Source: Dipteronia dyeriana (taxonomy: Eukaryota > Streptophyta > Magnoliopsida > Sapindales > Sapindaceae). Taken from it: DNA of 64,000 nucleotides. Position numbers and translations under genes: made by a program. The number at the start of each line of letters is the position of its first letter. Within the stretch, counting starts at the first letter, position 1. Positions 1 through 11,196 of this stretch are shown here, in pieces. The stretch is from NCBI GenBank assembly GCA_032871835.1, contig CM065298.1, positions 97,463,891 to 97,527,890 on the forward strand, given 5' to 3'. The notes beneath the pieces are model-generated. The model was not told the origin of the DNA. It searched no databases and worked only from the letters and a program-made list of their open reading frames with translations.

Positions 1-179
1 TTAGTAATAAGTTTAGAAAATGTTCTATTTTACTTGGTTTTCTACTATTCTTATGTTTCTACAAGTCACATAGACCTAGTCATGTTAACAAAGTTTCCTT
101 CCTCAGTAACTGTTTACAGTGGCTAGATACCTTAAATTATTGAATTTTTTGTGTTTTTTTTTTATCTTTACCATTATAG

Positions 180-236
180 GTTGTTGTTGACGCTGCTTTG
201 TTGGGCACACCTGGAGGTTTTGTGGGCCACTTAAAG
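180..236 (+). pseudogene. Possible internal exon of the CACTA gene
   Basis: A 57-base open stretch (19 codons, reading VVVDAALLGTPGGFVGHLK) is bounded by a pyrimidine-rich tract ending in AG and by GT at 237. It lies upstream of the CACTA coding stretch at 727-924 on the same strand. I do not recognise the peptide. The exon reading rests only on splice-site shape and position. Confidence 0.3.
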
Positions 237-436
237 GTATCAGTTTTATTTATTTTAATTTTACAGTCTCTCTTCTTTTTCTTTCATGCTCTGCTTTAGC
301 CACCTTGAATGCAATATTTGTTAAATATATTTTTCTATTTCTCATTTAGTTTTCAATCTTTCATGCGCATATTCTCCAATCCTATACACTTAATTTCTAG
401 GATTTACACATAGTGTACCTGTGTTTATATCAAGTG

Positions 437-437
<1 letters not shown>

Positions 438-474
<37 letters not shown>
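438..474. repeat. (TA)n microsatellite
   Basis: A near-pure run of TA dinucleotides in the putative intron of the CACTA gene. Confidence 0.95.
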
Positions 475-477
<3 letters not shown>

Positions 478-726
478 GTACCTCTTTTTAATTTCCTGCT
501 AAAATTACTGATTTTTATTGTTCAAAGCTTTACTTTGACCTTAGTGGCATCTTGTATTGAGTATGATTTTCCTGTTCTGTTTTAATATAATCTCTTAAGA
601 GTGCGTTCAAATTCTTTGTGAATGTATTTTTTTAATATTGATTGGTATAATAAACTATAGATCAATTTTTCAGAGTTGGTTCCATGCAAATGGATAAGGA
701 TTAGCTAAAATAGTGGACCAATAGTG

Positions 727-924
727 GTAGAAGCTGAAATTGATTGTACCGATTCCAAAACATCAGTTCATCACAAGTTTCTTGGTCCGGATTATTGGAA
801 AGTTTGTGTCAAGAAGATAATAGTGAGTGATGTTCCGTTGATTCTGGATACTAGCGAATTACAAACACTTGAAGATGCTAGAGGCACATATATAGCTTGA
901 CCATCACAGTACATAAGATATTAG
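727..924 (+). pseudogene. CACTA transposase-associated gene, C-terminal part (DUF8039-like)
   Basis: The frame reads VEAEIDCTDSKTSVHHKFLG and continues with PDYWKVCVKKIIVSDVPL, then LEDARGTYIA, stop, PSQ. The pattern VHH-x-x-LGP...V-V-V...P...E...L-E-D-A-x-G-x-x-x-A-W-P is the C-terminal domain found in plant CACTA-encoded proteins. The Trp codon of the A-W-P motif is now TGA. A possible upstream exon from 674 is closed by TAA and TAG. The gene lies about 450 bp inside the CACTA 3' end, as expected. It is non-functional. Confidence 0.65.
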
Positions 925-1375
925 GATTTCGGTAAATGTTTTTGCGTAAACATAATTTTAGGACGTCAAATAGTTAACTATGATGTAATTAGTTGAATGT
1001 ATTTGTGACATTACTTTTATTATATATATATGATTTTATCAATAGGTCCAATGATAATAACAATTTTATTACGATAATTGATACCAAAAAATTCAAATTA
1101 CAATTATTTACATACATACCAAAATCAATCGGTGGCTATTCATATTTTTTTCTTAAAAAAAATCATCCGCTTCGGACATAGATTGTTTTAAATAATACAA
1201 TTTATCACGGACATCATTTGTAGTCAAAACATGATTCATTACGGACAATGACCGTTGTAGTTGAGGTTGTTTATCACGGGCGACATCCATAGTCAAAACC
1301 CGATATTTTCCATCACATATAGCGAGCGTTGTAACGGACGATCTCCTGTAGTAAATGAACAATTTTCTTGTAGTG

Positions 1376-2453
1376 ATCTGGTTTCAAAAGCTTCGTTCGG
1401 CCCTTCTTTCTTGGGGTTTCAAAACTTCACCATCAGATACTTCTTTGTTTATGAAGTTTTCTGGTTCTCGTTCTCTGTTTGTGCTTGTTTATGTCGATGA
1501 AATTCTTGTCACTGGCGGTGATTCTCAGTAGGTGAAAGAATTGATCGCCACTCTTCAGAACAATTTTTCCTTGAACACACTTGGTTATGTCAGTTACTTC
1601 TTACGGTTCGAAGCATTTCGTAATTCTTCTGGCCTATATCTCACATAAACGAAATACATTCGTGACTTACTTCAGAAAACCAAAATGCTTGATTCCAAAC
1701 CATGTGATACTCCCATCGCAGCTGGCACAAAGTTGCATTATCTGACGGTATTCCTTTTGACAATCCAACTTTCTACCGTAGCACTATAGGTGATCTCCAA
1801 TACCTCACTCACACAAGGCCTGATATCTCGTTTTTCATCAACAAGCTTACTCAGTTTCTTGTTGCTCCAACCGCGGTCCACTAGCAGGCCTGCAAGCGTG
1901 TTCTTCGTTATCTGAAAGACACTCCCTATTTAGGCCTTCATTTCAGACCTGCTGCATCTCTGTTTATTGAAGCATTTGCGGATACTGATTGGGCGAGTTG
2001 TATTGATGATCGGTGCTCTATAAACGATAACTGTGTTCTACTGACCAGTAAACTGGTATCTTGGAGCTCTAAGAAGCAACGCGTTGTTGCTTGTTCTAGT
2101 ACGGAAGTTGAGTACTGGTTAATTGCCCAAGTTACATCAGATATCTTATGGCTTAAATCCTTGTTGACTGAGCTTCGTATCTCTGTTCCTTCGTGTACTG
2201 CTCTATGGTGTGACAATATGGGTGCTACATCTCTATCACATAACCCAGTATTTCATCGGCGCACGAAACATGTTGATATTGACACGCATTTCATTCATGG
2301 GGAAGTTCTATCAGGAGAGGTTGATACACGATACATTCCTACAGAGCATCAAGTTACAGATATCTTTACGAAAGGTTTTTCTCGTGATCGTTTCAGGTTT
2401 CTTTGCTCCAGACTAAACATTGTTGATTCACCACATTTTAGTTTGCGGGGGGA
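1376..2453 (+). pseudogene. Ty1-copia pol remnant (RT C-terminal half and RNase H)
   Basis: Broken plus-strand frames read LFVLVYVDEILVTGGDS (RT palm), then TIGDLQYLTHTRPDISF, then ASCIDDRCSINDN, SWSSKKQRVVACSSTEVEYW and LWCDNMGATSLSHNPVFHRR of the RNase H, ending in TKHVDIDTHFI, HQVTDIFTKG and the terminal region. The RT catalytic motif YVDD reads YVDE. Several stops and frameshifts are present. The 5' half is missing, cut at the CACTA end. The polypurine tract and LTR follow directly. It is clearly copia and non-functional. Confidence 0.85.
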
Positions 2454-2807
2454 TGATAAGCATATGGTTTGCTCAGCTCATTGAAGTGTAAAACCAGAAT
2501 AGCTACTATGTTGCCCAAAACAGAGTACTCTGGTGTCATTACTCTTAGTCTCTGTTAGCTTAGTCGTTAGCTAGTATTAACGGAATAATTAATTACAACT
2601 AACTAACCATCTTGTTGATGTGGCAAATAATTGAACAAGATTAGCTATTACTTCCTGATTCATGGTGATGCAAAAAGTGTGCGACGAATTCACTGGTATA
2701 TAAACCAGGTCTCTGTAATGAATACATGTTATGTTGAAAATACAGAGCTCGAAAAGTAAAAGCTTCTTCAATGGAATCTTTCTCTCTCTACTCATTCAAT
2801 ATTTTCA
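2441..2807 (+). mobile_element. Copia 3' LTR with polypurine tract
   Basis: gtttgcgggggga at 2441-2453 is a typical copia polypurine tract directly after the pol frame. The LTR begins TGATAAG at 2454. It contains a TATA-like segment (gtatataaacc near 2697) and a pyrimidine-rich 3' part (tctctctctactc). The 3' boundary near 2807 (attttca) is an estimate, because LINE sequence starts at 2821 and no duplication is visible. Confidence 0.6.
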
Positions 2808-2820
2808 ATATTCTGTTCTC

Positions 2821-3725
2821 TTAGAACTTTGTCAAACACTTAAAAGTTTCTTTAGTCAAATCTCCTAAGTTTACTAGAAAGTCCCCATTAGAGCTGGACC
2901 CCAACTTAGCCAAATTGTCAGTAAAATAATTGTACATCCGAGAAGCATGCACAACCTCCAAGCCATCCCAAGATTTCAAATGAGAACGAATATAGTTAAT
3001 CGAGTTGACATGTTCAAGACTGTCGAAATCATCATTGTTAATCCAAGACACGACAACCTTCGAATCACTTACAATTGAAATCACTCGGCAATGAAGAGAA
3101 GGATCGAAAAGGCATAACTCAACAACCTTTTTTATCGCCAATATCTCAGCAGAATTGGAATCTATCAACCCAACAGAAAAAGAAAAAAGGCACACCGCCT
3201 TGCCATTGGAATCCCTCAAGACACAACTAATTCCAGCATGGCCTGGGTTGCCTCTTGCTGACCCATCAACGTTGAATTTGAGGCTATCCATCAAAGGCAG
3301 AATTCAACCCTTAATCACAAACTTCTTTACCTTCTTTGACTTCTCACATAGAACTTTCACATTGAGCAACAAAGAGAAGATCAAATTCGAAACATTCTTC
3401 CCAATGTGTTTGAACCACCACGCAATTCTGAATTTGACCAGGTCAGCTGCAAGAGCTAGAATTGGCTCTTTGTTTTCGAAGACCTTCGAATTATAAAACT
3501 CCCAAACTGTCCAAACCACCGCACTCAACAAGGAGAGCCATACTCTTTCACTTTTCATGGCTGGACATAAACCCATCCAACCATCAACCCAATCCTCGAT
3601 AGAGTTATTGGAGCACCATCTAACCCCCCACCAATTCATACACACATTCCACAGATTGGCAGTCTAGGAGCAATGAAGAAACAAATGGTTGATTGTCTCA
3701 ACTTCACACCAGCACAACAGACGAT
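2821..3725 (-). pseudogene. L1-type LINE, zinc-finger and RNase H region
   Basis: Reading leftward, 3725-3304 has the reverse-transcriptase-associated zinc-binding region (EVETINHLFLHC, then MCMNWWGVRW). 3294-2821 is a plant LINE RNase H of 157 codons with all four acidic positions: FNVDGSARGNPG, SAEILAIKK, VSDSKVV and TDNLAK. The two frames are separated by a stop and a few bases. It is the 3' continuation of the RT piece at 4522-6300. About 200 residues between them are absent, replaced by a MITE and unidentified DNA. Confidence 0.85.
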
Positions 3726-4282
3726 ATATATCAGTGATTTTATTTTTTATTTTTTAAATATGTATATTTAAATCTTATATATCAATTTTTTTTTTGTTAT
3801 TTACATTTATACTAAAAAAAATTCTTGTCATCCCCCACCCTCCAAATTTAACCAATGTATGCATAGTCTGTATATCAACTTATCTCACCGGACTTGAATC
3901 ATCTATCACTAACTTGAAAGGGGGACATGCACTATACACACCACTAGAGAAAAAAAAAAACTGATTAAAGAACAGTGAATATTGGAGTTTGATAACATAT
4001 GAATTAATGAATTCCAACAAGCCAAACGGAAGTACTTCAATGTTCAAACTATTTTTTTCCCTGTTTCATGTCATTTTTAGTAAGGTAGTGGGGGATGGGT
4101 TGTTGTTAATATATTTATTTCATATGGTGATATTTTCTGCACCATATGAACCAGATAAAGGTTATGTGTTTGTTGGTGGTATTTTAAAATTTAATTCTCT
4201 TCATAGCTTGTACATGTTTCTCATTCAATTTTGGTTGCTCAATGACTCCCCTCAACAAGATTATAGAGCACCAGAGCTTGGG
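3726..4282. other. Unidentified AT-rich DNA inside the LINE
   Basis: This stretch separates the LINE zinc-finger region from the MITE. It has long T and A runs and no recognisable coding frame. A 105-codon plus frame (3989-4306) has no family features and runs into the MITE. It may be another decayed insertion, but I found no terminal repeats. Confidence 0.4.
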
Positions 4283-4517
4283 GAGAAAACTGAATATAAC
4301 AATTGACTCTTGAAAGTCCATATTTTTAAAAGTCCAAAGAGTCTTGAAATAAACTCCAGATAATCCAAATAATCTATAAATAAAGTTCAAAGACTCTTTT
4401 AAAATCTTAAGAGTCTAGTTCATATAATCCTAATAATCCTAAAAATTCTAATAGTCTTACAAATCCATAAAATCTTTGCACCACAAAATTGTCTATTAAA
4501 ATCTCAATCCAATACAC
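4283..4517 (+). mobile_element. MITE, family M1 copy 1
   Basis: The left end reads gagaaaactgaatataacaa then ttgactcttgaaagtcc. The right end reads ttgtctattaaaatctcaat then ccaatacac. The interior is rich in short repeats of aagtc, agtct and taatcc. The same ends and interior occur inverted at 44107-44343, and a diverged copy lies at 55940-56242. It is about 235 bp long and non-coding. Superfamily not determined. Confidence 0.65.
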
Positions 4518-4521
4518 TTAT

Positions 4522-6300
4522 ATTGCTTTTGCACACCTCCAACTTTCTTTCTAACCCCACCGTCACCCTAAAGGAAACTCCTTTAAAACTCCTCAATCTT
4601 ATGAGCCACTCCAACTGGGGCCTTGAAAATAGAGAGGAAGTAAGTTGGAATGCTAGCAATAACTGACTTAATCAAGACAAATCTTCCACCCTTGGACAAA
4701 AATTTCCTTTTCCACGGAGAGAGACGATTTTCCACTTTACTAACAATCAGATTCCAAAAGGATTTCATCCAAGGTCTTGCCCCCAAAGCAAGGCCAAGAT
4801 AAGTCATGGCAAAAGATTCCTTATTACATCTAAACACTGAAGCCCAAGGGATTGAATCCGAAGCGTTACCTTTTCTAACTCTCATCATGCAAGACTTATG
4901 AAAATTAATTTTGAGATCCTAAACCAATTGGAAACAACGGAGAATCCTTTTAGCATTTTGAAGATACTCCACCTTAGGCTTGATAAATAGTTTGGTATCG
5001 TCTGCAAATTGTAGGTGAGAGATATGGACATCACCACCACCAAACACTACAAGAAAAAAAGTTTATTATTGACATTGTTAATAAACTATCATTTTGATAG
5101 TTTTTGAACTGTCAAGGAAGCCTGTGTCAACAATGATCTTGACACTTCTTAAATTGTCAAGAGTATTTGATAGTTTTTAACTGTCAAGAGTATTTATTTT
5201 TAAAATTTATCAAAAAAATAGGATTTTAAGTTTCTATTTTTATTTTTTAATTTATATGATTTTAATTATCCACCCAACAAATCAAATGCAATAGATTATA
5301 TAAAAATAATAATAATTCCTAGAAAAATTAAATTAAATATTGAATACTTTAACGATAGTTTCATATTCATTAAATTTTACAGAAGAAAAATATATTCTAT
5401 CGAAACTTTTATTATCATGATAAAATATATTATACATATTTATACTTATTTATTGTGTACATCAACAATCAACAATGTTCATAACATTATGAAGTTGCAA
5501 TAGGTCCCCATCAAATCCAACATGTTTCAATTTCTATTTATTCTGTACAAATAATTTAATAACACCATTAGACACAAGCATTTTAAAAAATGATTACAAT
5601 AAAGGCAAAAAAAAATATTTTAGTAAATGCAAAAGAAATAAATAGAGGTTAAACCCAAACATTAATTTTCAAAAATATGTTACATACAGTAATAAAAAAA
5701 TTCTTAAGAAATTTTAACTTCTTTGATGACAACTTACATCACACCCTTTTTCTTAACAAAAACTAGATCTGTAAAAGTTTAAGACTAGATAGGAAAGGTG
5801 ATGCACAAAGATAGAAGGAGGAGAAAAAAACAAAGAAAAAAATAGTATGGAATACGTAGAAAGAAATCATGATCAAAGGTTATAGGTGAAGAGAGGATGT
5901 AGAAGTTTTCTCCAAGTCTGACAAACCATTTTGTTAAAAGATAAAAAAGGGTGGTTGTATTTGAATTAAATTAGTTATCTATTAGTATTCGGTGGGAATT
6001 AAAAACTTTTGAAATTTAGAAAAAGTTTACATTTAAAAAAAAATGGTGAAATAGTTTTGACAGTTTCTAAAAACAGTCAAGATTAGTTTATATTTTTTAA
6101 AAAACTGTTAACACTTGGTTACAGCTTTTATATTCCGTTAAAAAATAATAAAATTTGATAGTTTTTAAAAATTATCATTTAAAAACTGTCAAGAATAAAG
6201 TTTTTTCTAGTAGTGAAAACACTCTCCTCCCACCAAATCAAGGTAAAAAAGGAAGGGGGATAAAGGATCGCCCATATCAGGTATAAATAAGACAGTTTAA
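4522..6300 (-). pseudogene. L1-type LINE reverse transcriptase fragment, interrupted
   Basis: Minus-strand reading gives MGDPLSPFLF near 6260 (the RT motif before the active site). After removal of the inserted CACTA element come HISHLQFADDTKLFIKP (FADD active site, intact), LKINFHKSCMMRV, a 101-codon open stretch at 4888-4583 (AMTYLGLALGARPWMKSFWN, KGGRFVLIKSVIASIPTYFL) and a run into FLWGDGGVRKK-like sequence. This is standard plant L1 RT order. The 5' half with endonuclease and ORF1 is absent. A stop interrupts at FQLV*DLK. Confidence 0.85.
5045..6215. mobile_element. Non-autonomous CACTA element with AAA target duplication
   Basis: Terminal inverted repeats match over about 30 bases: CACTACAAGAAAAAAAGTTT at the left, and CACTACTAGAAAAAACTTTA read inward from the right. 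The 3-bp duplication AAA flanks both ends (5042-5044 and 6216-6218). The 1171-bp interior is AT-rich, with repeated gacagttttt/aaaactgtca motifs near both ends and no coding frame. Its removal restores the LINE reading, which confirms the boundaries. Confidence 0.92.
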
Positions 6301-6570
6301 CAGATAAATTATGTAAGTGAAAACTCCTCAGTGCTTTTCCTCTTTATCACCCTTGAAAATGTTAATCTGCGCCAAAACACACAGAAAATCATGTTCAGTT
6401 TACTGCAATTAAAAGGATATACATATATATAATATTTAATATCTTGACATTACACGGGTACTGTGAAAAGTAACAAAGAAGCTGCATTGCTTGCAAGAAA
6501 CACCATGCAAGCTTAACGTATTGGGTTCAATTTTTTTTTTTATATATATGCATATTCTTCATCTATTCGA
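6301..6570. other. Short unidentified spacer
   Basis: AT-rich sequence between the LINE fragment and the Ty3 LTR. I saw no coding frame or terminal repeats. Confidence 0.4.
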
Positions 6571-7024
6571 TGCTGATGCATCAACAACTTGTGAGTTGGA
6601 TTACTTGGAACGCAGGGATTGCAGCAAGGTGGGTGGCTGGAAGAAGACTGTTGGCCTATGGAGTCCTGGGTCATTCAGGATTCAAACTCTTTTCCGTAGT
6701 CTTTGTTTATTTAGGAATTGTTTTCTTTTCCTAGTTAGGATTTCTTTTAAGTATTAGTTTAAGTTATTTTAGACGTTGACTCCTAGTGGAACGATGACTT
6801 ATTATTTTCCTATTTAAGTTGTTGAATTCTAGTTGTTAGGCGGTTTTTTTGGTTAATAAAAATTTAGAGAAAGTTTTCTCAAATATCCAACTACGACATC
6901 TTTGTGAAGATTGAGTATTTGAAGCCTGTTAGTAATCCTTCATGCACGAAGTTGACTGTTATCAGTAGGCTGTTTTCTAATAGTTCTTCGTGCAGGTTTT
7001 TCTCGTATAGCTTCAGCTACGCCA
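6570..7024 (+). mobile_element. Ty3-gypsy 5' LTR (left boundary uncertain)
   Basis: The right boundary is set by the primer-binding site three bases downstream: the LTR ends ...cgcca at 7024. The interior has a TATA-like cctatttaagttg near 6810 and an AATAAAAATTT signal near 6855. The left end is a guess at tgatgcatcaac; another candidate is tgttggccta near 6649. No 3' LTR partner was recognised, because the element is truncated. Confidence 0.5.
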
Positions 7025-7027
7025 GTT

Positions 7028-7040
7028 TGGTATCAGAGCC
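7028..7040 (+). other. Primer-binding site, initiator tRNA-Met type
   Basis: tggtatcagagcc lies just after the LTR end. This is complementary to the 3' end of plant initiator tRNA-Met and is the usual start site for minus-strand DNA synthesis. Confidence 0.9.
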
Positions 7041-7061
7041 AGGTTCGTTTGGGACGTCAAC

Positions 7062-8132
7062 ATGACACCGAATAGATGACAACTTAACCGGATTCCCGTA
7101 GTAGAAGCGAACGAACGTGATCGTGTGGCACAATTGGAGCAGCAGATAACACAATTAACCGAGCAACTCACGACTTTAATTGCCAACCAAAATCCTTTCC
7201 ACACCTTAAATTCTAGAGCTGGAGACGCTGAGGATGAAAGTGCCGAGGAGAGTGAGTCTCAAGTGGAAATTCCACAGCAGCGATGCCAAGCACCAGAGCA
7301 TGAAGACAACCGGCGGTGGGAGACGGGCATGAGGACAGAAGTTTCAGAATTTCAGGGTAATCTTTGGCCCAAAGAATTCCTCGACTGGTTCGGAATCGTC
7401 GAGGAAATCTTGGAGTTCAAAAAGGTGTCGACGAATGCAGGAGTAGCCTTGGTGGTAACTCGGCTTCGGGGGTGTGTCGCAGCTTAGTGGCAGCAACTCA
7501 AACTTACACGGACTCGAATGGGAAAACCAAAAATCACAGATTAGGAAAAGATGGCCCGTAAGTTACACACTGAATTTTTGCCGCATAATTTTCAGAATTT
7601 ATTGTATCAAAAATTACAGAATTTGCATCAAGTTTCGAGAACGGTAGATGACTATACAACAAACTTCTATCAATTGACTATGCGCAATGACAATCAAGAA
7701 ACTCAAGATCAATTAGCGTCAAGATACTGCAGAAGCTTGCGAGCGTAAATTCTGGAGGTTGTGAATCTCTTTCATTAAATTACAGTGTCTGAGGCTCATC
7801 AGAGGGCTTTGCAAGTAGACAGTCTCACGTCGAGGGGGAGGTGGACTCCTGTCTAACAGCATAAGTGGACCGACGGGAAAAATTGGTGGCAACAGCAGCA
7901 ACTCCATCAGCCGACCAGCAACCATGGGCAACAGCAGCGGTGCACCAAGAAATCCCTCTGCTCCAAACCAACAGTCAAGAACTTCAGGGGGAATGAAGTG
8001 CTTCAGTTGTGGGGAGGTTAGTCATAGGCAATCAGAGTGCAATAAATTGGGCAAAAGAGCAATAATCGCTGAAACAGAAGAAGATGATGATGAAACTGAG
8101 GTAGAGGATGAACTGCAGTTTAGTGAAGAATA
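7062..8132 (+). pseudogene. Ty3-gypsy gag remnant
   Basis: An ATG at 7062 opens a frame with an early TAG after MTPNR. It continues as a coiled Gln/Leu-rich stretch (RVAQLEQQITQLTEQL) and a capsid part (EFQGNLWPKEFLDW, RTVDDYTTNFYQLTMRN) across several frameshifts. It ends in a zinc knuckle, CFSCGEVSHRQSEC, at about 8000-8041, followed by an acidic tail. The capsid segment between 7487 and 7551 is frame-shifted. It is non-functional. Confidence 0.8.
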
Positions 8133-8341
8133 AGAAGTCAATCACGACTGGGTGGAAGGCAATGTTGGCCCGTTGTTAATGGTACAACCCGCTTTAGTTA
8201 AAATTAATGAAAATATCAGACCAGTAATAACTAAGGTGGGCAGGCTGGCAACAACAGAAGATGACAAAAAGGAGGCCGTGAGCAAAGGTGATACAGCTAC
8301 TGAACATGGCTCAAACATGGTGGTACGTCGAGCGTTTGACT

Positions 8342-8815
8342 CCACAAGCGGAAGAAACTAATTGGTTGCGAAACAATGTTTTTCAATCAACATGTACCAT
8401 CCTTGGCAAGGTGTGCCGATTCATTATTGATGGAGGAAGTTGTGAAAATATTATATCCGTTGAGGTGGTTCACAAATTGGGAATCAAGACCGGAAAACAT
8501 CCGAAACTGTACAAATTGGCATGGCTTCAAAAAGGAGGAGAAGTCACGGTATCGCAGCGAGCCCTCATTTATTTTTCTATTGGCCAACATTACAAGGACC
8601 GAGTGTGGTGTTATATGGTTTGCATGGACACTTGTCACTTATTGCTCGAGGGACCACGCCAGTACGATCGCAAGGTAAAACATGATGGTTTTAAAAATAC
8701 TTACTCTTTTCTTTATGACAGCATGAACATTGTGTTGGTACCAAGCAAGCCGACTGACAAGTCAAAATCAATGGAAGGATTCAATCTTCTCTCTTCCTCC
8801 AAGTTCGAATTATAG
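8342..8815 (+). pseudogene. Ty3-gypsy aspartic protease region
   Basis: The frame reads FIIDGGSCENIISVEVVHKL, then YKLAWLQKGGEV, YFSIGQHYKDRVWCYMVCMD, HLLLEGPRQYDRKVKHDGF and NTYSFLYDSMNIVLVPS. The IDGGSC-E/T-N form of the D-S/T-G active site and the RKVKHDGF-x-N-x-Y-S-F signature are usual in one chromovirus-like Ty3 group. The usual LLGRPWQ reads LLEGPRQ. A TAG closes the frame before the RT. Confidence 0.8.
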
Positions 8816-8833
8816 TTAGAAGACACTGATACG

Positions 8834-9106
8834 GTGTACTTACTTCTGAATAAGGAAGTGACCGCCCAGTTGGAGGTCTCTAAGGACGCATTGCCTTTAC
8901 TTGCAGAATTTGCGGACGTATTTTCTGAAGATTTACCTGAAGAACTTCCACCACTGAGAGATATCCAGCACCATATTGATCTTGAGCGGGGGGCTATGTT
9001 ACCTAACCGTCCACATTATCGGATGAGCCCAAGTGAGCATGAAGAGCTGCGAAAACATGTTGAGAATTTACTCGTCAAAGGCCAAGTCAGAATCTCCTGT
9101 CATTAA
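8834..9106 (+). pseudogene. Ty3-gypsy reverse transcriptase, N-terminal fragment only
   Basis: The frame reads LLAEFADVFSEDLPEELPPL, HHIDLERGAMLPNRPHYRMS and LRKHVENLLVKGQVRIS, then stops. In intact relatives this is followed by the fingers and palm with the YVDD site. Here the match is lost abruptly near 9095. The rest of pol is deleted, so no RT core, RNase H or integrase remains. Confidence 0.8.
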
Positions 9107-9410
9107 TTATGACTTGTTTAGGGTTGTTAGTATCATTTAATTCCGTAATTATCGTGATTTCGCTATTTTTAATGACTTTTGCTATGTAATATCGTTTCTT
9201 GTTCAACAAGGATTCGAGTTGGGGTTTAATAACTTTAAATAGACTTGTAAACCGAAAGGCTCATTACCTTTGATTCAATAAAATTTCCAGAGTTCGTTTC
9301 CTTTTAAGTCTGGTGGATTCCAATTTAATACGAAATATAGACGTCGGTCTTATTCCTTTGAGTTTTCTACTGTGTCACCAAAGAAACCTAATCTCTAACA
9401 AAACGAAATT
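9107..9410 (+). other. Possible LTR fragment
   Basis: Non-coding sequence with a TATA-like actttaaatag near 9230 and a ttcaataaaattt signal near 9275, then pyrimidine-rich gttttctactgtgtcacca. The layout is LTR-like and follows a truncated pol, but it does not obviously match the LTR at 6570-7024. Confidence 0.3.
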
Positions 9411-9739
9411 ACACTAAAACTCTAACTTAATCACTTAAAAAAATTATCATACGATTAATATCACATTTACAATCTACCACCGACAATCCAATCGACGGCA
9501 GAAAAAATTGCATCTAATAAAAATGGCTTTACCATGAAATAAGAAGAAAAAACAAGTAATGCAAATGGATATGAGAAAACTACATATACAGATTAGAGAT
9601 GGAGTTTAATTTTATTTTTTAAAAATAGATATATGATGTTTAAGTTTGAAAAATAAGTAAAAGGATAGTCTTAGAAATAAATCAAAAAAATTAATAAAAT
9701 CATATAATTTTATATAATTAATTCAAAATTTAAAAAAAT
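9411..9739. other. AT-rich spacer, nothing recognised
   Basis: No coding frame, terminal repeat or tandem repeat could be supported. Confidence 0.4.
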
Positions 9740-10105
9740 TGAACATAAATATTTCAGTAGTAGAAGTGCCAATAGCACCGCTCTTAAGAGTGATGAGATC
9801 TTTGTGAGGAGATTCCAATCTTAGCCTTAAGAGTGAGATGACATTGGTGTGGAAGAGGCTTTGTAAGGGTATCTGCCAATTGATCCTCAGAGGAAAAGTG
9901 AGCAACATGGATGAAATGATAATCCAAAACAACATGTTTCATACGATAATGGAAGACTAGATTGAGCATATATGAGTCTCTCCAAAATTGTCACAGTAAA
10001 TCACATGCATTTGAGGTATAATAACATTAATAAGTTCAGTAAGAAAAGAACATACCCAACTTAATTCGGCAGTAGTGGCAGCAACAGATCGATACTCCAA
10101 CATTT
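9740..10105 (-). pseudogene. Ty1-copia RNase H fragment
   Basis: Minus-strand reading from 10105 gives MLEYRSVAATTAELSWVCSF, then LTELINVIIPQMHVIYCDN, and after a frameshift HYRMKHVVLDYHFIHVAHF, SSEDQLADTLTKPLPHQCH and LTLKAKIGIS. These are the EYRS, YCDN, KH-D-x-HF and QLADTLTK motifs of copia RNase H. Only the C-terminal half of the domain is present, and no LTR is recognised beside it. Confidence 0.85.
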
Positions 10106-11196
10106 TATTTATATTCGGGGTGTGCTAATAAGGGCAGGCGTGGGATACAACTTACAAGGACAAAACTAGAAATTATATAACATTTTTTTTACTTTTATTG
10201 GATACGAGAGAACTTCCATTAATTATATAAAATATGTACATAGTTGGAAAAATTGAAAAATTAATAAGAAATCAATTCTAATTCAACTATTTACCTTAAA
10301 ATCCAAAATTGAAAAATAAAATTTTAAAAAGTTATGAAATTGTAGCTCTCGGAGAAAAGAAGCATGTTCCATTAAATGTCTATTCTTATGAGATTTGGAT
10401 CTGATCTGATCTTTTTCCTGACCCTTTTTAAAACATGTGATTGGTTGTTGGTAAAGTGGTTGTGAAAAACAATCATATTTTGACCATACATTCATTGAAA
10501 TGTTTATATGTCATGAGATTAGATGGAGTCAGAAAAAAGATCAGATCAGTAGATGATTCAAATTCGTTGTCTCATCTCATTAATAAACATTTTTAATGAC
10601 CAAAAGAAAATTTAATCTTAAATGGATCTAAAATAAATTACATAAAAATATGTATTTAATTTTTTTAATCATAACAAAGATGAGTATGCATTTTAATAGG
10701 CATTTTAAAGAGTTAAATATTCAAAATAAATAAATAAATAAAGAGTTAAATATAGTGGGCTTGTTTTTATCTTAATTGTTTTGGGTATTCAATTTTTTTT
10801 TTTTTCCAAAAAGTCTTGGATGGGCTGTAGCCCAGTAGAGCCAAGTGTAAATCCGCATGAGAGCCTAGTATGGTTGAGCCCAATAGGGAGGTATATGGGG
10901 GCTACTGGCTAGCCAAGTGTTTTTTTTAGTGGCAATATTTACCCTGCAAAATGGTACGTGCACCTTTTTTTTTTACTGAATATCCAATTAATTTTATTTT
11001 AAAGTTTATATCTTATAAGTTTACTCAACGTATTATCAAACATGTTCTTTATTTTAAGATTATATATATAATAAATTATAAAATTATAAAATGATTTTTT
11101 TTTTAGAATACTCCCAAATTTGGGGGAAGGCATAGGCTTTCTCCTTGATTTTATTGGAGGAGGCTCATCTTTTATGTTCTATGATGAAGGAGGTTC
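10106..11196. other. AT-rich intergenic stretch
   Basis: No coding frame, RNA gene or transposon end could be supported. It holds long T runs and a small palindrome, gggctgtagccc near 10822. Confidence 0.4.

Larger units (their letters stand above)
1..1375 (+). mobile_element. CACTA (En/Spm-like) transposon, 3' part
   Basis: The right end, ttttcttgtagtg at 1363-1375, is the inverse of CACTACAAGAAAA, the standard CACTA terminal sequence. Sub-terminal direct repeats sit just inside: tttatcacgg...agtcaaaac occurs twice, near 1199 and 1269, about 70 bp apart. A decayed transposase-associated coding stretch on the plus strand lies upstream. No left terminal repeat is visible, so the element runs off the window. 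It abuts a copia remnant at 1376, which it may have split. Confidence 0.75.

Noticed and set aside
3989..4306. A 105-codon plus frame ending in DYRAPELGEK, faintly like a kinase motif
   Set aside because: No other kinase motifs nearby; the frame runs into a MITE and its composition is typical of AT-rich non-coding DNA.
7028..7040. tRNA-Met-like match
   Set aside because: This and the similar sites at 30176, 34761 and 42931 are retroelement primer sites next to LTR ends, not tRNA genes.
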